This document shows positions 10,017 to 21,600 of a DNA stretch of 64,000 bases, piece by piece. Under the pieces are notes generated by a model. It did not search any database. It saw only the letters and a list, made by a program, of their open reading frames with translations, and was not told the DNA's origin. How positions within the stretch are numbered: the stretch's first letter is position 1; each line of letters begins with the position of its first letter. A program made the translations under genes and the position numbers. Source of the DNA: Theileria orientalis strain Shintoku (Eukaryota > Apicomplexa > Aconoidasida > Piroplasmida > Theileriidae); the NCBI RefSeq assembly GCF_000740895.1, contig NC_025262.1, positions 1,108,001 through 1,172,000 of the forward strand. Direction: 5' to 3'.

Positions 10017-10700
10017 ATGGCACGTGATGCTGTAAGTTTAAATTTAGCTATTTTATCCTTGGAATCCTTGGTGATACACAATTTTGTTGATAACAAAAAT
10101 ATGCCTACACCCTTTCACCGCTTTAATTTTTTTACAGACTAAGAGGTTAATGTTGGATTTGAGAAAATTACAGGAGGATTTGCCTGAAAGTATATGTGCC
10201 AGTCCAGTAGATAGTGATATATTTCGTTGGCAAGCAGTAATATTAGGACCAGACAATACAGAGTGGGAAGGAGGTATGAATTGAGTATATGCAGCCCATT
10301 TGACCCCGTTTTAGGCATATTTTCACTTTCTCTGAACTTTCCAGACGACTACCCAAACAAACCGCCCAGAGTCAAGTTTTTAACGAGGATATTTCACCCA
10401 AACGGTGAGAAAAAAGGATTTAATCTATGTTCAGTCTACCAAGACGGTAGTATATGCCTGGATATACTGCAAAACGAGTGGAGTCCAGTGTTCGATGTAC
10501 ATGGAATACTGATTTCAATACAGGTGAGGCGCTCAAAATTTGACGATGCTCAGTCGCTGCTAACGGACCCAAACAACAGGAGCCCCGCGAACAACGAAGC
10601 GGCGAAGTTATACCAGGAAAACAGGAGTGAGTATATAAGGCGAGTGAAGAGCGTGGTAGCAGAGAGCATATCGGCAGCCGAGTCGGTTTTAAATTCGTAA
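10017..10700 (+). CDS. Ubiquitin-conjugating enzyme E2, RAD6/UBC2 type
   Basis: Five exons (10017-10031, 10138-10273, 10315-10404, 10435-10523, 10554-10700) give 158 residues with all phases closing. The tiny first exon encodes MARDA. The fold reads through RWQAVILGP, the DDYPNKPP segment, [20 protein letters not shown] and LYQENRSEY. The active-site cysteine falls at residue 88, the same position as in yeast RAD6, and the HPN motif sits just before it. The length matches RAD6 (152-172), without a long acidic tail. The enzyme should transfer ubiquitin with a RING E3, for example on PCNA or histone H2B. The apparent frameshift near 10280 disappears once the 41-nt intron 10274-10314 is removed. 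The two 30-nt introns are in frame and free of stops. NudC follows 11 nt downstream on the same strand. Confidence 0.93.
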
Positions 10701-10711
10701 TTGCGCCCGAA

Positions 10712-11759
10712 ATGGAGTCGAGCTTTGACGAGTTCATGTTCATGGCGATAAAACAGTCAGCCAGCATGGAGGACGTCATAGAAAACTTCTTCTCGTTCCT
10801 AAGAAGGCACACGGACTTCTGCCACACCATGCTTTCTCCTGAGGAGCTCAGAAGGCTCAACCTTGACGGCTCGGTGAACACAAGAGGGTTTCAACCGTTC
10901 CAAATGGTCGAATTGGTCAACAAAGTAATGCAAAAAAACTTTATGGAGTACAGGAAAGTGAAGCAGCCATACCTTATGGATGCCTATCCCACTAATACTA
11001 CCCAGGGCTCAGCCGCTGCCAAAGCTCAGTCCGCCACGAAGGGCACTACTGCCGTTAAACCAGAGTCAACCACCAAGGTTTCAGAGGTTAAGAATGAACC
11101 AGCTACTGTTTCAAGTACTTCAGAACCATTGAAGAATTTACCCGGTGACCAACGGTTAGAGTGCTCTGGAGGCACTACTGCTGCGACTACCGCTATCAGT
11201 GCTACTACCAGTAGTAGCAGTAGGAGCAAGGAAAGTGCAAAGGACAAATGTGGCCCGGTGGACGCCAAGTACACAATAAATCCCTGGAACGGAGCAATAA
11301 CGAAAAAGTACGCCTGGACGCAGACGTTAAAGGAGCTAACCCTGGAAATATTGGCACCTGAAAGAGTTAACTCGAAAAATGTATCAGTTCTGATGAATAA
11401 AACGACACTCACAGTTAAGATATTAGGTAAGATGCCATAATAGTTAGGTGATGATGGCGTTTGTTGGTTCACACTCTTAAGCACAGTAGTAATTCATTGC
11501 AGATAAGGTTCTGGTGGATGGTGAGCTTTGTCGGCAGATTAACCACTACGACAGCGTCTGGAACATCGAGGACGGCTACAGGATACTCATCAGCATTGAG
11601 AAGTCTGAAGAGTACTGGTGGGACTGCGTCATCAAGGGCGATGAGACGATCGACACTCAGCAGATCGAGTCTGTGAAGAGGCTGGACGAGTTCACAGGGT
11701 CCGAGCAGAGCGCAATTCTCAAGATGATGAGCGACCACAGGAAAAAAAACAATATGTAA
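10712..11759 (+). CDS. NudC-family CS-domain protein
   Basis: Two exons (10712-11426 and 11503-11759) close in phase to give 323 residues. Residues 1-95 match the NudC N-terminal conserved region (FFSFLRRHTDFC). Residues 100-180 are a Ser/Thr/Ala-rich linker. The CS domain follows: KYAWTQTLKELTLEI, then VDGELCRQI, SVWNIEDG and EYWWDCVI. It ends with the usual NudC tail, SDHRKKNNM. The family acts as Hsp90-linked co-chaperones and stabilises dynein-associated and beta-propeller proteins in the cytosol. The start codon is only 11 nt after the stop of the RAD6-type gene, so either the promoter lies inside that gene or the two share a transcript. The family call is secure; the linker looks lineage-specific. 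Confidence 0.9.
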
Positions 11760-11773
11760 TATTATTCGACGAT

Positions 11774-11960
11774 ACGCGCTAATTAGTATTCACATCAAAT
11801 AAACACGCTAATTAGTAGTCACATCAAATAAACGCGCTAATTAGTATTCACATCAAATAAACACGCTAATTAGTAGTCACATCAAATAAACACGCTAACT
11901 ATGCACATTAATCAACTACACACGGTAACTAGTATTCACATTAATCAAATAAACACGGTA
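11774..11960 (+). repeat. 29-bp tandem repeat array
   Basis: Four nearly identical 29-bp units start at 11774, 11803, 11832 and 11861, each with the core gctaattagt followed by cacatcaaataa. Two alternating versions (tattc/tagtc) give a 58-bp higher-order period. Degenerate copies continue to about 11960. The array lies between the 3' ends of two convergent genes (NudC ending at 11759 and the DUF221 channel ending at 11974). Confidence 0.85.
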
Positions 11961-11973
11961 ATTTATTATAAAA

Positions 11974-14442
11974 CTATAGTACATTATATTGCCTGGAAAG
12001 CGACTTGAGCTTATACAGCGGATTGTGGAGCTTATACTCGAGGTCCTGTTCGGGAGAAGAGGACTTGTCCTCAGCGAGGTCACTGAAGCGCAAGTTGGAG
12101 TGGTCAGTGTGCCTGCCGAACAAAAGGTAGAGAATTAGCCCGTAGATGAACATGTGGACGAGCCCAGAGAGCACAATCATGTTGACGCTGCCCTCGCCGG
12201 CACGCCAGTTCCAGTAGTGAGGGCACACGGCGAGAACCAGAGTGGGAAAGGCCCAGATTACGAAGGTCACGTAGGTGAGCCGCCAAGTCGAGTAGAACTT
12301 GCGGGAGCTGCGCCTGAGCACAACGTACTGGTCCTTCAGGTAGTTCAGGAAGTAGGAGATGCACATGCTCAGGAAGACAACGCAGCCCTGCCTCCGGTCC
12401 TTGATGAGGAAGAGGAGGAAGAGGCAGCAGGTGACGTTGGCAAGGTTGTTCGTGTAGCTGGCGGAGACGTCGAACGCGGAGAACTCCATCAGCCTCGAGG
12501 CCCTGCGCACGTCGAAGTCGAGCGTGAGCACGAGGAATGAGTTGACGAGCGGAAGGACGTAGTGCTCGAAGACGAAGAACGCGTTCGGGATGATGATGAG
12601 CACGTTGACCATGTAGATGCTGAAGCTCACGCTGAAGGAGACCTCCTCGCCGACGCGGAAGGTCGGAGTGTCGAGCCTCGACTGCCTCCCGAAGAGCGAG
12701 AGCAGCTTGTGCATGCCGCCGTAGTTGATGATGTGCGAGAGCACGATGTTGAGCGACATGTTGAGCAGCTTGATGAAGTAGCTGCAGAACATGAGGTAGC
12801 CCTCGACCACGTCGCTGTTGATGATGCCCGCCCTGGCTATGAGGCTCCGGAGGACCACGGAGACGATGGTGTTTCCGCAGTCGAGGAACAGGCTCACCAC
12901 GAGCACCTCGAGCAGGTGCTTCATTTGCGAGCTGATCGAGTAGACTGCGTAGGGCACGAAGAAGACCACGCTGTACACGGTCAGGCAGCCGATCGTGACC
13001 ACCGAGATTCCCAGGATCTTGCCGTTGATGTTCTTCTCGTAGCCGATGTTCTCCCACATCACGTTCTCGGGCTCCACGTCGCACGCCTCGACCCCTATGG
13101 CGCCGCTCTTGAAGTTGTGGAGCGCGGCTCTCAGGTCGCTCGAGCTCTCGAACGTCACAAAACACTCGCCGGAGCTCTCGAGGTCGGTAAAGGTTCTGTT
13201 GAACTCCTCCACGCAGTTAAAATTAATCTACAAGGTATTCATACAATTCGCACGGGCTCACAAATACCTAACTGTGAAGTGACTTACGTATCCGTCCTCC
13301 TCCGTACTCATGTCCTCCACGCTTTCGAGCAGCTTATCGATTTCCTTCTTGTGGCGCTTCAGGTCGTAGCATATGGTGATTGACGCCGGCTTCACTCCTG
13401 AGGACTCATAGATCATGTCTGCGATTTCACTCTCGATCGTGAGCGACTTCGGCAAGTTCCGCAGCACCAGCGTCAGGTCCTTCAGCTTCGTCGAGCTGCT
13501 CGTGTACGTCTTTATTACTCGCTTCTGCGAGACGAGGTAGACCACGGTCATCGCCATGATCGATATGTAGAGCACGTTCATCACCGACGAGACTTCCTTC
13601 GAGTACGCCACGACGTTCCAGTTGATCGCCTCGTCGACGCTCTTGAAATTGAAGATGTCGTCGACCAGCTTGTTTACGTTTTCGCTGAAGAAGTTAGATA
13701 TGAACGTCCGCTCTTCGTCCGGGGAGATAGACAGGTAGTACACTCTGAACGGCTCCTTGAAGATGCGAATCATTTTCGAGCACGGGATGTGCACGTGCGC
13801 GAGGCTCGAGAAGAACAGGAGCGCCATCACTGAGCTGAAGAAGACCAGGCCTCTGAAGTACAGCATCAGGCCGATGCCTGAAATGTTATTTTTCCTCACG
13901 TCTATGGATAAATCGTACAGGGTCTGTCCTCCCGGTTCAGACTTCCGCAACATCTTCTTCTGCTGATGTTTGAGTGCGCATAGCAGACTGTTGAAGTTAT
14001 TCTTCATCTTTTCCCTGTTCATGAGCAGCCTGGCTACTAAAACTGCGATAGAAATCAAAACGAGGGCCACCAGGTACCTCAGGAGCTTAGGCCATATGCT
14101 ACCGTCCACCAAGTAACACATCTGGCCGTCATCGGACCTTTTGTACCCCTTTGCGCATTCTATGCAAAAATCTGGCAATTTTTTAAACTTGTCCGTGATG
14201 GGAGTCATGGAATCGTCAGCGTTTGAGTACGCGCAGGATATACACCCGAACACGTTACAGGGCAGGCAAACGTGATTGTTTACGTCTGCAAAGTGTAACG
14301 TCGGATTGTACAGCTCGCAATTTGCGCTCTTCGAGCACACTCCGATGTACTTCCACACCGAGCTCGGGGCCCAGAACGGACACTCGGGTGGACACTCGTT
14401 CAGGTCCGTGCTGAAGAGCTGCGAAACTCCACAGATTGACAT
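11974..14442 (-). CDS. OSCA/TMEM63-type (DUF221) membrane channel
   Basis: Two exons (13288-14442 and 11974-13227), joined by a 60-nt intron, give 802 residues in phase. The C-terminal exon starts with GECFVTFESS and goes on to PENVMWENIGY before a run of hydrophobic helices (RSN1_7TM/DUF221). This is the RRM-like cytosolic domain and pore module of the CSC1/OSCA/TMEM63 family of osmo- or mechanosensitive cation channels. The first exon carries three transmembrane segments and, unusually, a cysteine-rich segment at residues 4-100 with CxxxC and CxxC spacings, likely on the non-cytosolic side. A conserved LRNLPKS lies near residue 325. An acidic Ser-rich tail follows the last helix. The likely location is the plasma membrane or an internal membrane. 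Ion selectivity cannot be inferred. Confidence 0.82.
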
Positions 14443-14532
14443 AGTGGAGACATATAAGTTTATAAAATGTGTATTTAAAAAATACTAATAAAAAATTGAT
14501 GAATTTTTGCCCAATAAGAGCCGGTTGCAGCA

Positions 14533-15807
14533 CTAGTAACGATTGTAGTAATTTGCACTAGAATCTGGGAACCCTGGGTTTCCCAGCTTACTCAGGTTAA
14601 AATCCCTCGGGTAGTACGATTCCTGGTACCTTCCGAGCGTCTTCGGCGGGTTCAGTGCCTCCCTCATGTGCGAGAAGTCGTACGGCTTCGGCGCCTGCTC
14701 AATAGTCGACTTCGAGAAGGGGTTGTTGCTGGTGTTCGAGTCAGTTTTCGGCGGGGGGAGAGACCTGAAAGCCTGGAATCCGTTGGTCAGGGCGAGCGAA
14801 CGTGAGTTTTTCTCCCTGGCGTAGCCCTTGTCCGGTGCCGGCAGCGCCAGCTGATTCCTCACCACCATTCCGTTCGGGTATCCGATATTCGTCATCAATC
14901 CCATCATTCCCGGTACGTCTCTTCTGTGCGTCGGGTAATCGTACATCGTTTGGTTCCTCTTCATGGCGTGGTGCTGGTAGTTCGGCTGGTACCCTTCCGC
15001 GTACCTTTCGGAGAATCTCGGCTGGCCGTAGTAGCCGTAGCCTGGGAGCTGCGGATACGCTTCTCTTCCCATTTCGTGCCCCCTTCTCGTGTCGTAATCT
15101 CTCGTCTTATGCTTATCGACTCCCACTGGGGGCTCTCTGTTCATGTACGAGTCCCTCGGCAGTGGCATATCTCTAGGCCTGTTTACGTTCACATCTCTTC
15201 TGCTCCATTCTCTGTGTGGCCTAAATGGTGGAGTGTAGCGTTCATCTGGATACGCTCTCGGGTATCCTTCGGGCGCATTCGGGCGCACAGGGTACTTCTC
15301 GTAAAGATCAGGGTAGTGCTCTTGGTGAGGCAGGTGCCTGTAGCTTTCCCTCTTCTTCGAGCGTCTTTTGGACCTCGAGCGGTGGTTAGCCTCCGATCCT
15401 GAGTCGGAATGTGTATATTTATTGTACTTTTTGTAGTTGTGGGAGTGTACTGAAGATACTGATGGGCTCCTTGCGACATGGGACTGTTTTTTTGGCCTAT
15501 CTTGCTTCTTCTTCGATTTATCGTATATTGATTCCAGTCTTTCAAGGTCTGCCATCGAAATCACGCCTTTTCCGATTTGAATTTTAGATGAACATCTTTT
15601 GGAACAATTGGTACAGACCAAATCATATCTATCAAGATCTACGTGAGTTGGTTTCTAAAAATATTTATGGCTTCTGGCTTCGCTTACCTTTAATAAACAG
15701 GTGGAGCATGGGTTCTTTTTTACAAGCTTAAACAATCTTTCGAGCAATAATGCCTCCTCATACTCCTTACTTGAGATACCCAGGTCCTTATAGCCTGGTT
15801 TAGACAT
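14533..15807 (-). CDS. ArfGAP/AGFG-like zinc-finger protein with disordered tail
   Basis: Two exons (15688-15807 and 14533-15654) flank a 33-nt intron; phases close at 413 residues. The N-terminus has a helix (KEYEEALLLERLFKLV) followed by NPCSTC and, after about 18 residues, LVCTNCSKRC. That gives a CxxC...CxxC finger with the spacing of ArfGAP domains and a helical element after it. It resembles the AGFG/HRB branch more than classical Arf GAPs. The Arg finger expected a few residues after the last Cys is not clear, so GAP activity is doubtful. Residues 90-413 are low complexity, rich in Arg, Tyr, Pro, Asp and Asn, with no repeat unit. The zinc finger is split by the intron. The gene ends 90 bp before the start of the DUF221 channel on the same strand. 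Confidence 0.6.
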
Positions 15808-16203
15808 CCTTAGCTCTATACAATTATAGGAAAACAGGGGGGGTCTTAATATATGGTTTAGCTAGATAATTATGTCCATGGCCGTACAGTACATTCACTA
15901 TGAATTATTGAGGTACTGAACGGGCCCAATACTATATAAAATTGTTACACGGGCAAAAACAAAAATTTATGAAGTAGAGTAAATACAAAAGGGCAAATCT
16001 AACAGTTATATGTGTGACTAGGGTCAGATATCCGTTTAAGAGTGGGGGAAATCCTGGACAAATGGCAAACGAAGCCGCCAGCCAGACGATATGTACTTAT
16101 TTGAAACATGAGAAGCAGAGTTTTTAGTTACTCAGTGCTCTGTGCATCTATAATTTAATTAGGATTGCACGATCCTCCAGCGCCTGTAATTGGGTGTAGC
16201 TCT
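15808..16203. other. Spacer without a recognised gene
   Basis: About 400 bp lie between two minus-strand genes. No ORF with exon-like composition was seen. The region should contain the promoter of the ArfGAP-like gene and the 3' UTR of the gene starting at 17315. A G-run (about 15838-15843) lies close to the start codon. Confidence 0.5.
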
Positions 16204-17315
16204 CTATCTTCCTAGTGTAGAACGCCTGGTCACCCCCTGTGTTTGATTCCTGTCCTTCAGGGTCGTCTGCTTGGTCCTCTTTTTACCTTCCTCGTCCGAA
16301 TCTTCCTCGGATGACGCCTCGAACTTCACGTCCGGGAGGGGATGGTTCATTCGCAACTCCTTGAGCTCGTCGGACCCTAAACCTCCTTGTGTATTCGGAA
16401 ACTTACTGAACACGGTCGTGTATCGTTTGGCGTTGCTTCGCAATTGTGTTTTTTTAGGCTGGGGCGCCTTTTTGAGGGCTGCAGGCTGCTCAGGCTCCTT
16501 GACCTCGTCCATTGTCTTCGCCGCCATGGCCTTCGCCCTCTGGATCATCTCCTGCAACTGCGAGTTTTGGGACTGGGAGACGACTTTTTCTGTGAATTGC
16601 CGTTTAGGTTTGGAAACTTACTGGTGTTGCTCATCTTCTTCCTTTCCTCTGCGACTGTCTTGAGGCACCCTGCCAGACCCCCGTTGTTGACGTACGTGAG
16701 ATGCCTGGCGGTGCTCCTCACCGTCGGAGCATTAGCCTTGTTTTGAGCTGAGAGCTCCTTCGCCTTGCAGATCTGCTTCATTTGCGATGTGCTTGCTATT
16801 AAGTTGTTTATTTGGCTCAGAAGGTTTTCAGAGCCCTCGTTCTCTCCCTTTTTCTGAGGCTGGTCTATTCCCGAGCTTTGCTTGGATAAATCAGGCGTTG
16901 AGTCAAAGTTTAAATCTGACTCGACTGCACCTTTGGGCTCCTCCTTGAATCTGACGTTTTGTTCCGTCTTTTTTGCCTTCTCAGCTTCCTCAGATCCACT
17001 TAAAAAGTCCCTACTCCTGATCCTGTTTATCAGCTGCTTAGACTCGTTCTGCCCGTTTTCGCTCGAGCTGACCTTTCTTAGGTTAAATTTGTCGTCAAGC
17101 TCCTTGACGATGTCAGAAACGGTCGAAATGTACTGGGAGACGTCAGTGTCTATGAAGTCGCACTCCTGGGAGAGTACCGCCCTGAATAAACCGAGTTTGT
17201 AAGCCTCGTCATTGGACAATTCCTTCCACTCATCCTCAGATTTAGGGAGAACCCACCACTTTTTGTCCGTTAGGTCAAAAAAATATTGAGTTTCACTGTT
17301 TAGTAGTTGAGCCAT
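16204..17315 (-). CDS. Acidic/basic hydrophilic protein, unknown function
   Basis: Two exons (16622-17315 and 16204-16589), separated by a 32-nt intron, close in phase to give 359 residues. The first 90 residues look folded: an aromatic start (YFFDLTDKKWWVLP) is followed by helices, including one around DIVKELDDKFNLR. The rest is hydrophilic and probably disordered, with alternating Lys/Glu/Ser, a Gln/Asn helix near residue 165 and a C-terminal acidic patch (EEDSDEEG) followed by basic Thr/Arg/Gln sequence. No signal peptide or membrane helix is present. The composition suits a nuclear or cytosolic scaffold, but I do not recognise the family and assign no function. Confidence 0.7.
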
Positions 17316-17721
17316 CCGGCAAATATTAGAATAATTAGATACTATGATACAAAAGATCCCTGGCAGCTTAAACCAGCTTTTAATCTACAAGAAAACACAT
17401 ATTAACAAAAATTTGTGCTGTTCTTCTCTATGTGTAAGTGAAAACCGGCGATATAGGCCGAGTAAGGGCATACACAGAAGGGGCGATAAAAGTAAAATAT
17501 AATGAAATATTAGGGGTGCATATGAATGGAATCAATTATAAAAATAACATATATGGTTTTTTATAATAATTATATGCGATTTACTGTAATATAATATAAA
17601 TATTAAGTAGGAATAAAATGGTGTTACACATCAAGCTTAAAGAGGAAAAATGGACAAAGCGGCGCTGAAGTGCCTCGAATATCAAATAAATGTACAACAC
17701 TGGAGAATATTACTAAGTGGT
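17316..17721. other. Spacer without a recognised gene
   Basis: About 400 bp of AT-rich sequence lie between two minus-strand genes: the bL12 gene ending at 17722 and the unknown gene starting at 17315. No exon-like ORF is seen. A plus-strand ORF running from here to 18027 is the shadow of bL12. Confidence 0.5.
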
Positions 17722-18369
17722 TTATTCTATCTCTATCGTCATTCCCTCGGCAGTCAATTTTTTAACTATTTCCTCGGCCTCCCTCCTGGTGGGAACTGTC
17801 TTAACAGTGTACGGTATAGAATCCATAATTTTTTTAACCTCGAGCGCAGAAATGTTCGTGTAGTACTGCTTCAGGGCCTTGTAGGCCTGGTAGAGGAAGT
17901 CCTTGTTAATATCCTTGATCACCACGCTGTGCTTCCTCTTCTTGTCGATCTGGCGCTCCTCCATGTCGTCCTCCTCGTCATCCTTGTAGGCCTCTTGGGG
18001 AGCGGTAGCCTGGGGGACCAGGTTTAGAGGCTGCTGAGGCATGGCGCTGGACGTTACCCCGAAGGTCTCCTCTATTTTCCTGACGAGCTCCGAGGTCTCC
18101 AGGAGTGAAAGATTCTTCAGGCTTTCGAGTATCTCGTCGACCTTTGAGCTCCGAAGCGTCAGTTTATGAGACAGCCTTTTAGAATTCTCGTATGCTTTAA
18201 GGTTACTGTGTGAGTTTATGTACGTTAAAGCTGACGGTGTGATTCCAATCCTGAGTGAGTTATAACATGGAATCTGCGATAAGAACAGTGCGTAGAAAAA
18301 CAGACAATGCGCATAGCTCAGAACTAGTGTGTAATTAAAAGTCATTTTAATGAGAGAGTATGGAAACAC
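17722..18369 (-). CDS. Ribosomal protein bL12 (L7/L12), apicoplast type
   Basis: This is a single exon of 215 residues, against about 120 for bacterial L7/L12. The extra length is an N-terminal leader: a hydrophobic signal peptide (about residues 10-33) followed by a Ser/Asn/Lys-rich stretch, consistent with bipartite apicoplast targeting. Residues 75-110 (LESLKNLSLLETSELVRKIE) match the dimerisation domain. An acidic, Pro/Gln-rich hinge follows. Residues 145-215 match the C-terminal domain that recruits translation factors, with ALEVKKIMDSIP, a REAEEIVKKLTAEG helix, and a final strand ending IEIE. Met at residue 9 (MTFNYT) is an alternative start. Plastid rather than mitochondrial location is inferred from the signal peptide. 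Confidence 0.85.
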   Translation of the reverse strand: MFPYSLIKMTFNYTLVLSYAHCLFFYALFLSQIPCYNSLRIGITPSALTYINSHSNLKAYENSKRLSHKLTLRSSKVDEILESLKNLSLLETSELVRKIEETFGVTSSAMPQQPLNLVPQATAPQEAYKDDEEDDMEERQIDKKRKHSVVIKDINKDFLYQAYKALKQYYTNISALEVKKIMDSIPYTVKTVPTRREAEEIVKKLTAEGMTIEIE

Positions 18370-18643
18370 AGCTGGACTGTTAATTCAGTCACTCGAATTA
18401 GCAATTTCACTAATACGCAAACATGATTCAACTGAGAGAAATGTGACTTAAAAATACTATTAAAACCATTTTGTTAACAGGTTTGTAATGAGTGTGTGTT
18501 TATAAACGCCTTGTGTTAAGAGTGTAAACAGCATATGGACTCCAGGAGCCACAACACTACACATGTCGGTATATTTACCTATCAGATTTTTTTTTACTAA
18601 ATTAAGGGGTTTTGGCCCATTTTTAGTCCAGTGCGTTTAAAAT

Positions 18644-21600
18644 TCACTGGAAGTTTAAAATCCAGTCCTGTTTTGCCTCCGAAGGAACATCCTGGATCTT
18701 GTGCGAGAGCATAAAGAACACGTTAACGATGACTCCCAGGTGCGGCTCGTTCTCCGTGCTCATGATCGCCAGGTCCCTTGAGAATCCACCGTTCTTGTCG
18801 TCGAGGTTGTTGTTCCTGGCGAACTTCCACACGTAGTAGCTGTATAGGAGCCTCGCTGTGTGCGAGTCCAGCTTCGTAGCGTTGTCCAGAATCGACGGAA
18901 TCGCAGCTGCGTAGTCCCTCACCAAGAGTTCGTTGTTTTTCCGGTGGAATCCTGCGAATAAAATGAGTGGCCTAATCCGTACCCAGCGGCAGCAGCAAAA
19001 GCGGATACTTTTCCATCTTCTTGACGAGTATGTCGAGCAGCCTCTTGTGCAGGTTTAGAAACTCGTCGTTCTGGTCCCTCGAGAGCACCTTGTTAAGTAT
19101 CCCCAGCAGCTCTGCGAAGAGCCTGCTCTTCGTCCTATCTCTCGTCTTACGCAGTTGCGGCGCCCTAAACACAGCCGTGAGTGACCTGACTTACCCGAGC
19201 ACGCAGAAAAGACTTATCAGACTCGAATACGTCGCGCTTTTAGACTCGTCGTGTCCAATGCTCACCGACACATTCGTCAACTTGGTTGCTATTTTAAATA
19301 TTGCTATGTTCAACTTTAAATTTTCATTATCTTGTAAGTTGTTCAGCACAGTTACTAGTTGCTCCAGGACGCCGATAAGTGTCGATATGAAAAATTCCGA
19401 TAAACTCTTCAATTTGGCATCTGAATCCATTTTTGCATCAGTCACTACACCTGCTGTTGTATTATTGGTCGTTTTAATTGCTGTTGCATCTGCTTGTTTA
19501 CCATCCGATGACACGCTACCACTCGTATTTATACTTGTAGCTATTGCGTTTATAAACTCCAGGTAGTGGGAAATAGAGGGGTTCCCGTTAACGATTAAGC
19601 TATCGTAGCAAAAACAGGGTGTGTTTAATTGTTCCGCGAAGTAACACTGGTACTTACATATGATACAGTTGCATTGCTCATGTATGCCTTTGAGCAAAGT
19701 TCTCAGTGATTCCACAAATGCACAGGTGTACGGTAATGTCACATTTTCCATCAGCCACGTCAATATGACTCCCGAATTCGATAGGATTGTTATATAATTA
19801 AATGCGTTCAGCTGGTGCGGGTCAATTGTGAACGTGTAATCTTCCTCTTTATCCTCTTCGTCCTCACCGTCGAGATCTTCGACATCGTCGTCGTCACTCC
19901 TTTCTTCTGCTTCATCACTGGAATCGAAATTGTTAATCTTGCTATACGTATTCACACTATTATCATTAAACTTATCAAAATGGGTGAAAAAGCACAATCC
20001 CAAGACAATATCCAAAACGTATTTTGAGATGTGTACATAGGCAGTCTTGGCCTCTATCAGCCTGAATATGTTTATTTTGTTATTTGTTATAAAGTCTATC
20101 TGCCAATCTACGGGTTTGGCTATATAGCAACAGCCCATGTGCTCTTGAATGCTAAACTGACCTTATTACGAAGTTACAAAGCTGCTTCGAAAGCAGAGTG
20201 TGATATACGTTTGTAGAGTAGCACCATGAGGCGAACAATTCGACCATTCTACAAATGGTTATGTGTGTGGTTGCTTAAAGTTACCCTGATCTGTTGTCGG
20301 TGTTTGAAACCAATTCATTCACAAATATTGTACAAATTTCAGAGAATTTAATCGACAGGTACTTAAACTTCAACCTCTTCGAGTTTTTCTTGGCCTAAAC
20401 GTGGTTGCTGCTACTATTGGTTAAAGGCTCAACTTACGTTTTCAAACGAAACTGGGTTAACGAACAGATTCTTAGAGTTGTCCAGCACATAGTCCAGCAT
20501 CTTAATGTAGCTTAAATACTCCTCTGGCTTCAGCTGTGAGCTGTCAATTGCGTTGAAAACGTATATCTGCGCCAGCACGTTTTCCTTGTTGAACTGGCTG
20601 CCCAGGTAATAGAAGAGCGCGTTAATCACGGTGAAAGGGAAGCGTTGTAGTATAGATACTGAGAGGTTCCACAACTTTTCTATGCTGAACTTGAGGAAGA
20701 ATTGCATTTCCGAGTTCGGGTTCTTCCTACTCAGGTACTCCATTCCGTCGGTGAGGAGTATTATGCGCACGACGTTAGATATGAAGTTTGACAGCGTGTT
20801 TATTGAGCTGTAAAACACACTCGTGTCCTTCTCGTTCTTCAGTCTGTTCAGGAAATTCAGGTTAAACTTAACCAGCGTTTCCAGAAACTTAGAGTACTCT
20901 GTCAGGCCCGCCTTCATTTGATTCTTCTGGAAATAGGTCGTCAGGTCCCTCGAAGATGCGTTGCTTGAGAGCGGGTTAGACTTGTTAGACTTCTCGTTCT
21001 TCTTGGACACCATGTTTCCCACGATTTGGTTGTACAGTGACGTCGAGTGATCGCTAACGACTTCGTTTAACTTCAACAGGTTTATTGAGTGCAGAAGCAG
21101 CAAGTTTTCCAGGTTGTTCAGCGCCTTCGAGGGCTCCAGCCACAACAGAGGTGCAAAGTTGTTGAGAGACTCCACTAACGCCTCCAGTAGCTGATTGCTT
21201 ATCGAGTCATACTCCGTCGTCGCTGAGAACCCTGCTGACAATACGTGGTAGATCGGCATAAAGAAGTACAGGGACCACTTGTTTATGAACTTATGTTCTC
21301 TGACGTACTTTGGCGCTCTCAGCGTCGACAGACTCATCTTTATGATCTTTTCGTTCTTCCCATATTCTCCGTTGACGTCCTGTTTGGTGGCACAGGCATC
21401 CCTCTTCTGGCCTCTGTTCTGGTTCATCTCTCCGTTCTTCAGAATAGCGAGCACTAAAAACTGAGCCAAAATTCTCTGCATATAGTTGAATATGATAAAA
21501 AACTCCAGCAGCTCGTGTTCGCTCGTCGGCCCATTCTCGTGTGCCTTATTGTTTTCCGATAAGGTGCTGCAAACCAACTCCAGTGCCCTGAGTGATGTTT

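Noticed and set aside
10261..10320. Apparent frameshift in the RAD6-type E2 gene
   Set aside because: Removing a 41-nt GT...AG intron (10274-10314) restores the frame and gives a perfect family match, so there is no break.
11774..11960. CRISPR-like array
   Set aside because: Units are directly adjacent, with no unique spacers, and the genome is eukaryotic.
12154..13383. Plus-strand ORFs of 128 and 273 codons
   Set aside because: They are antisense shadows of the GC-rich DUF221 channel exon, with compositions typical of reversed codons.
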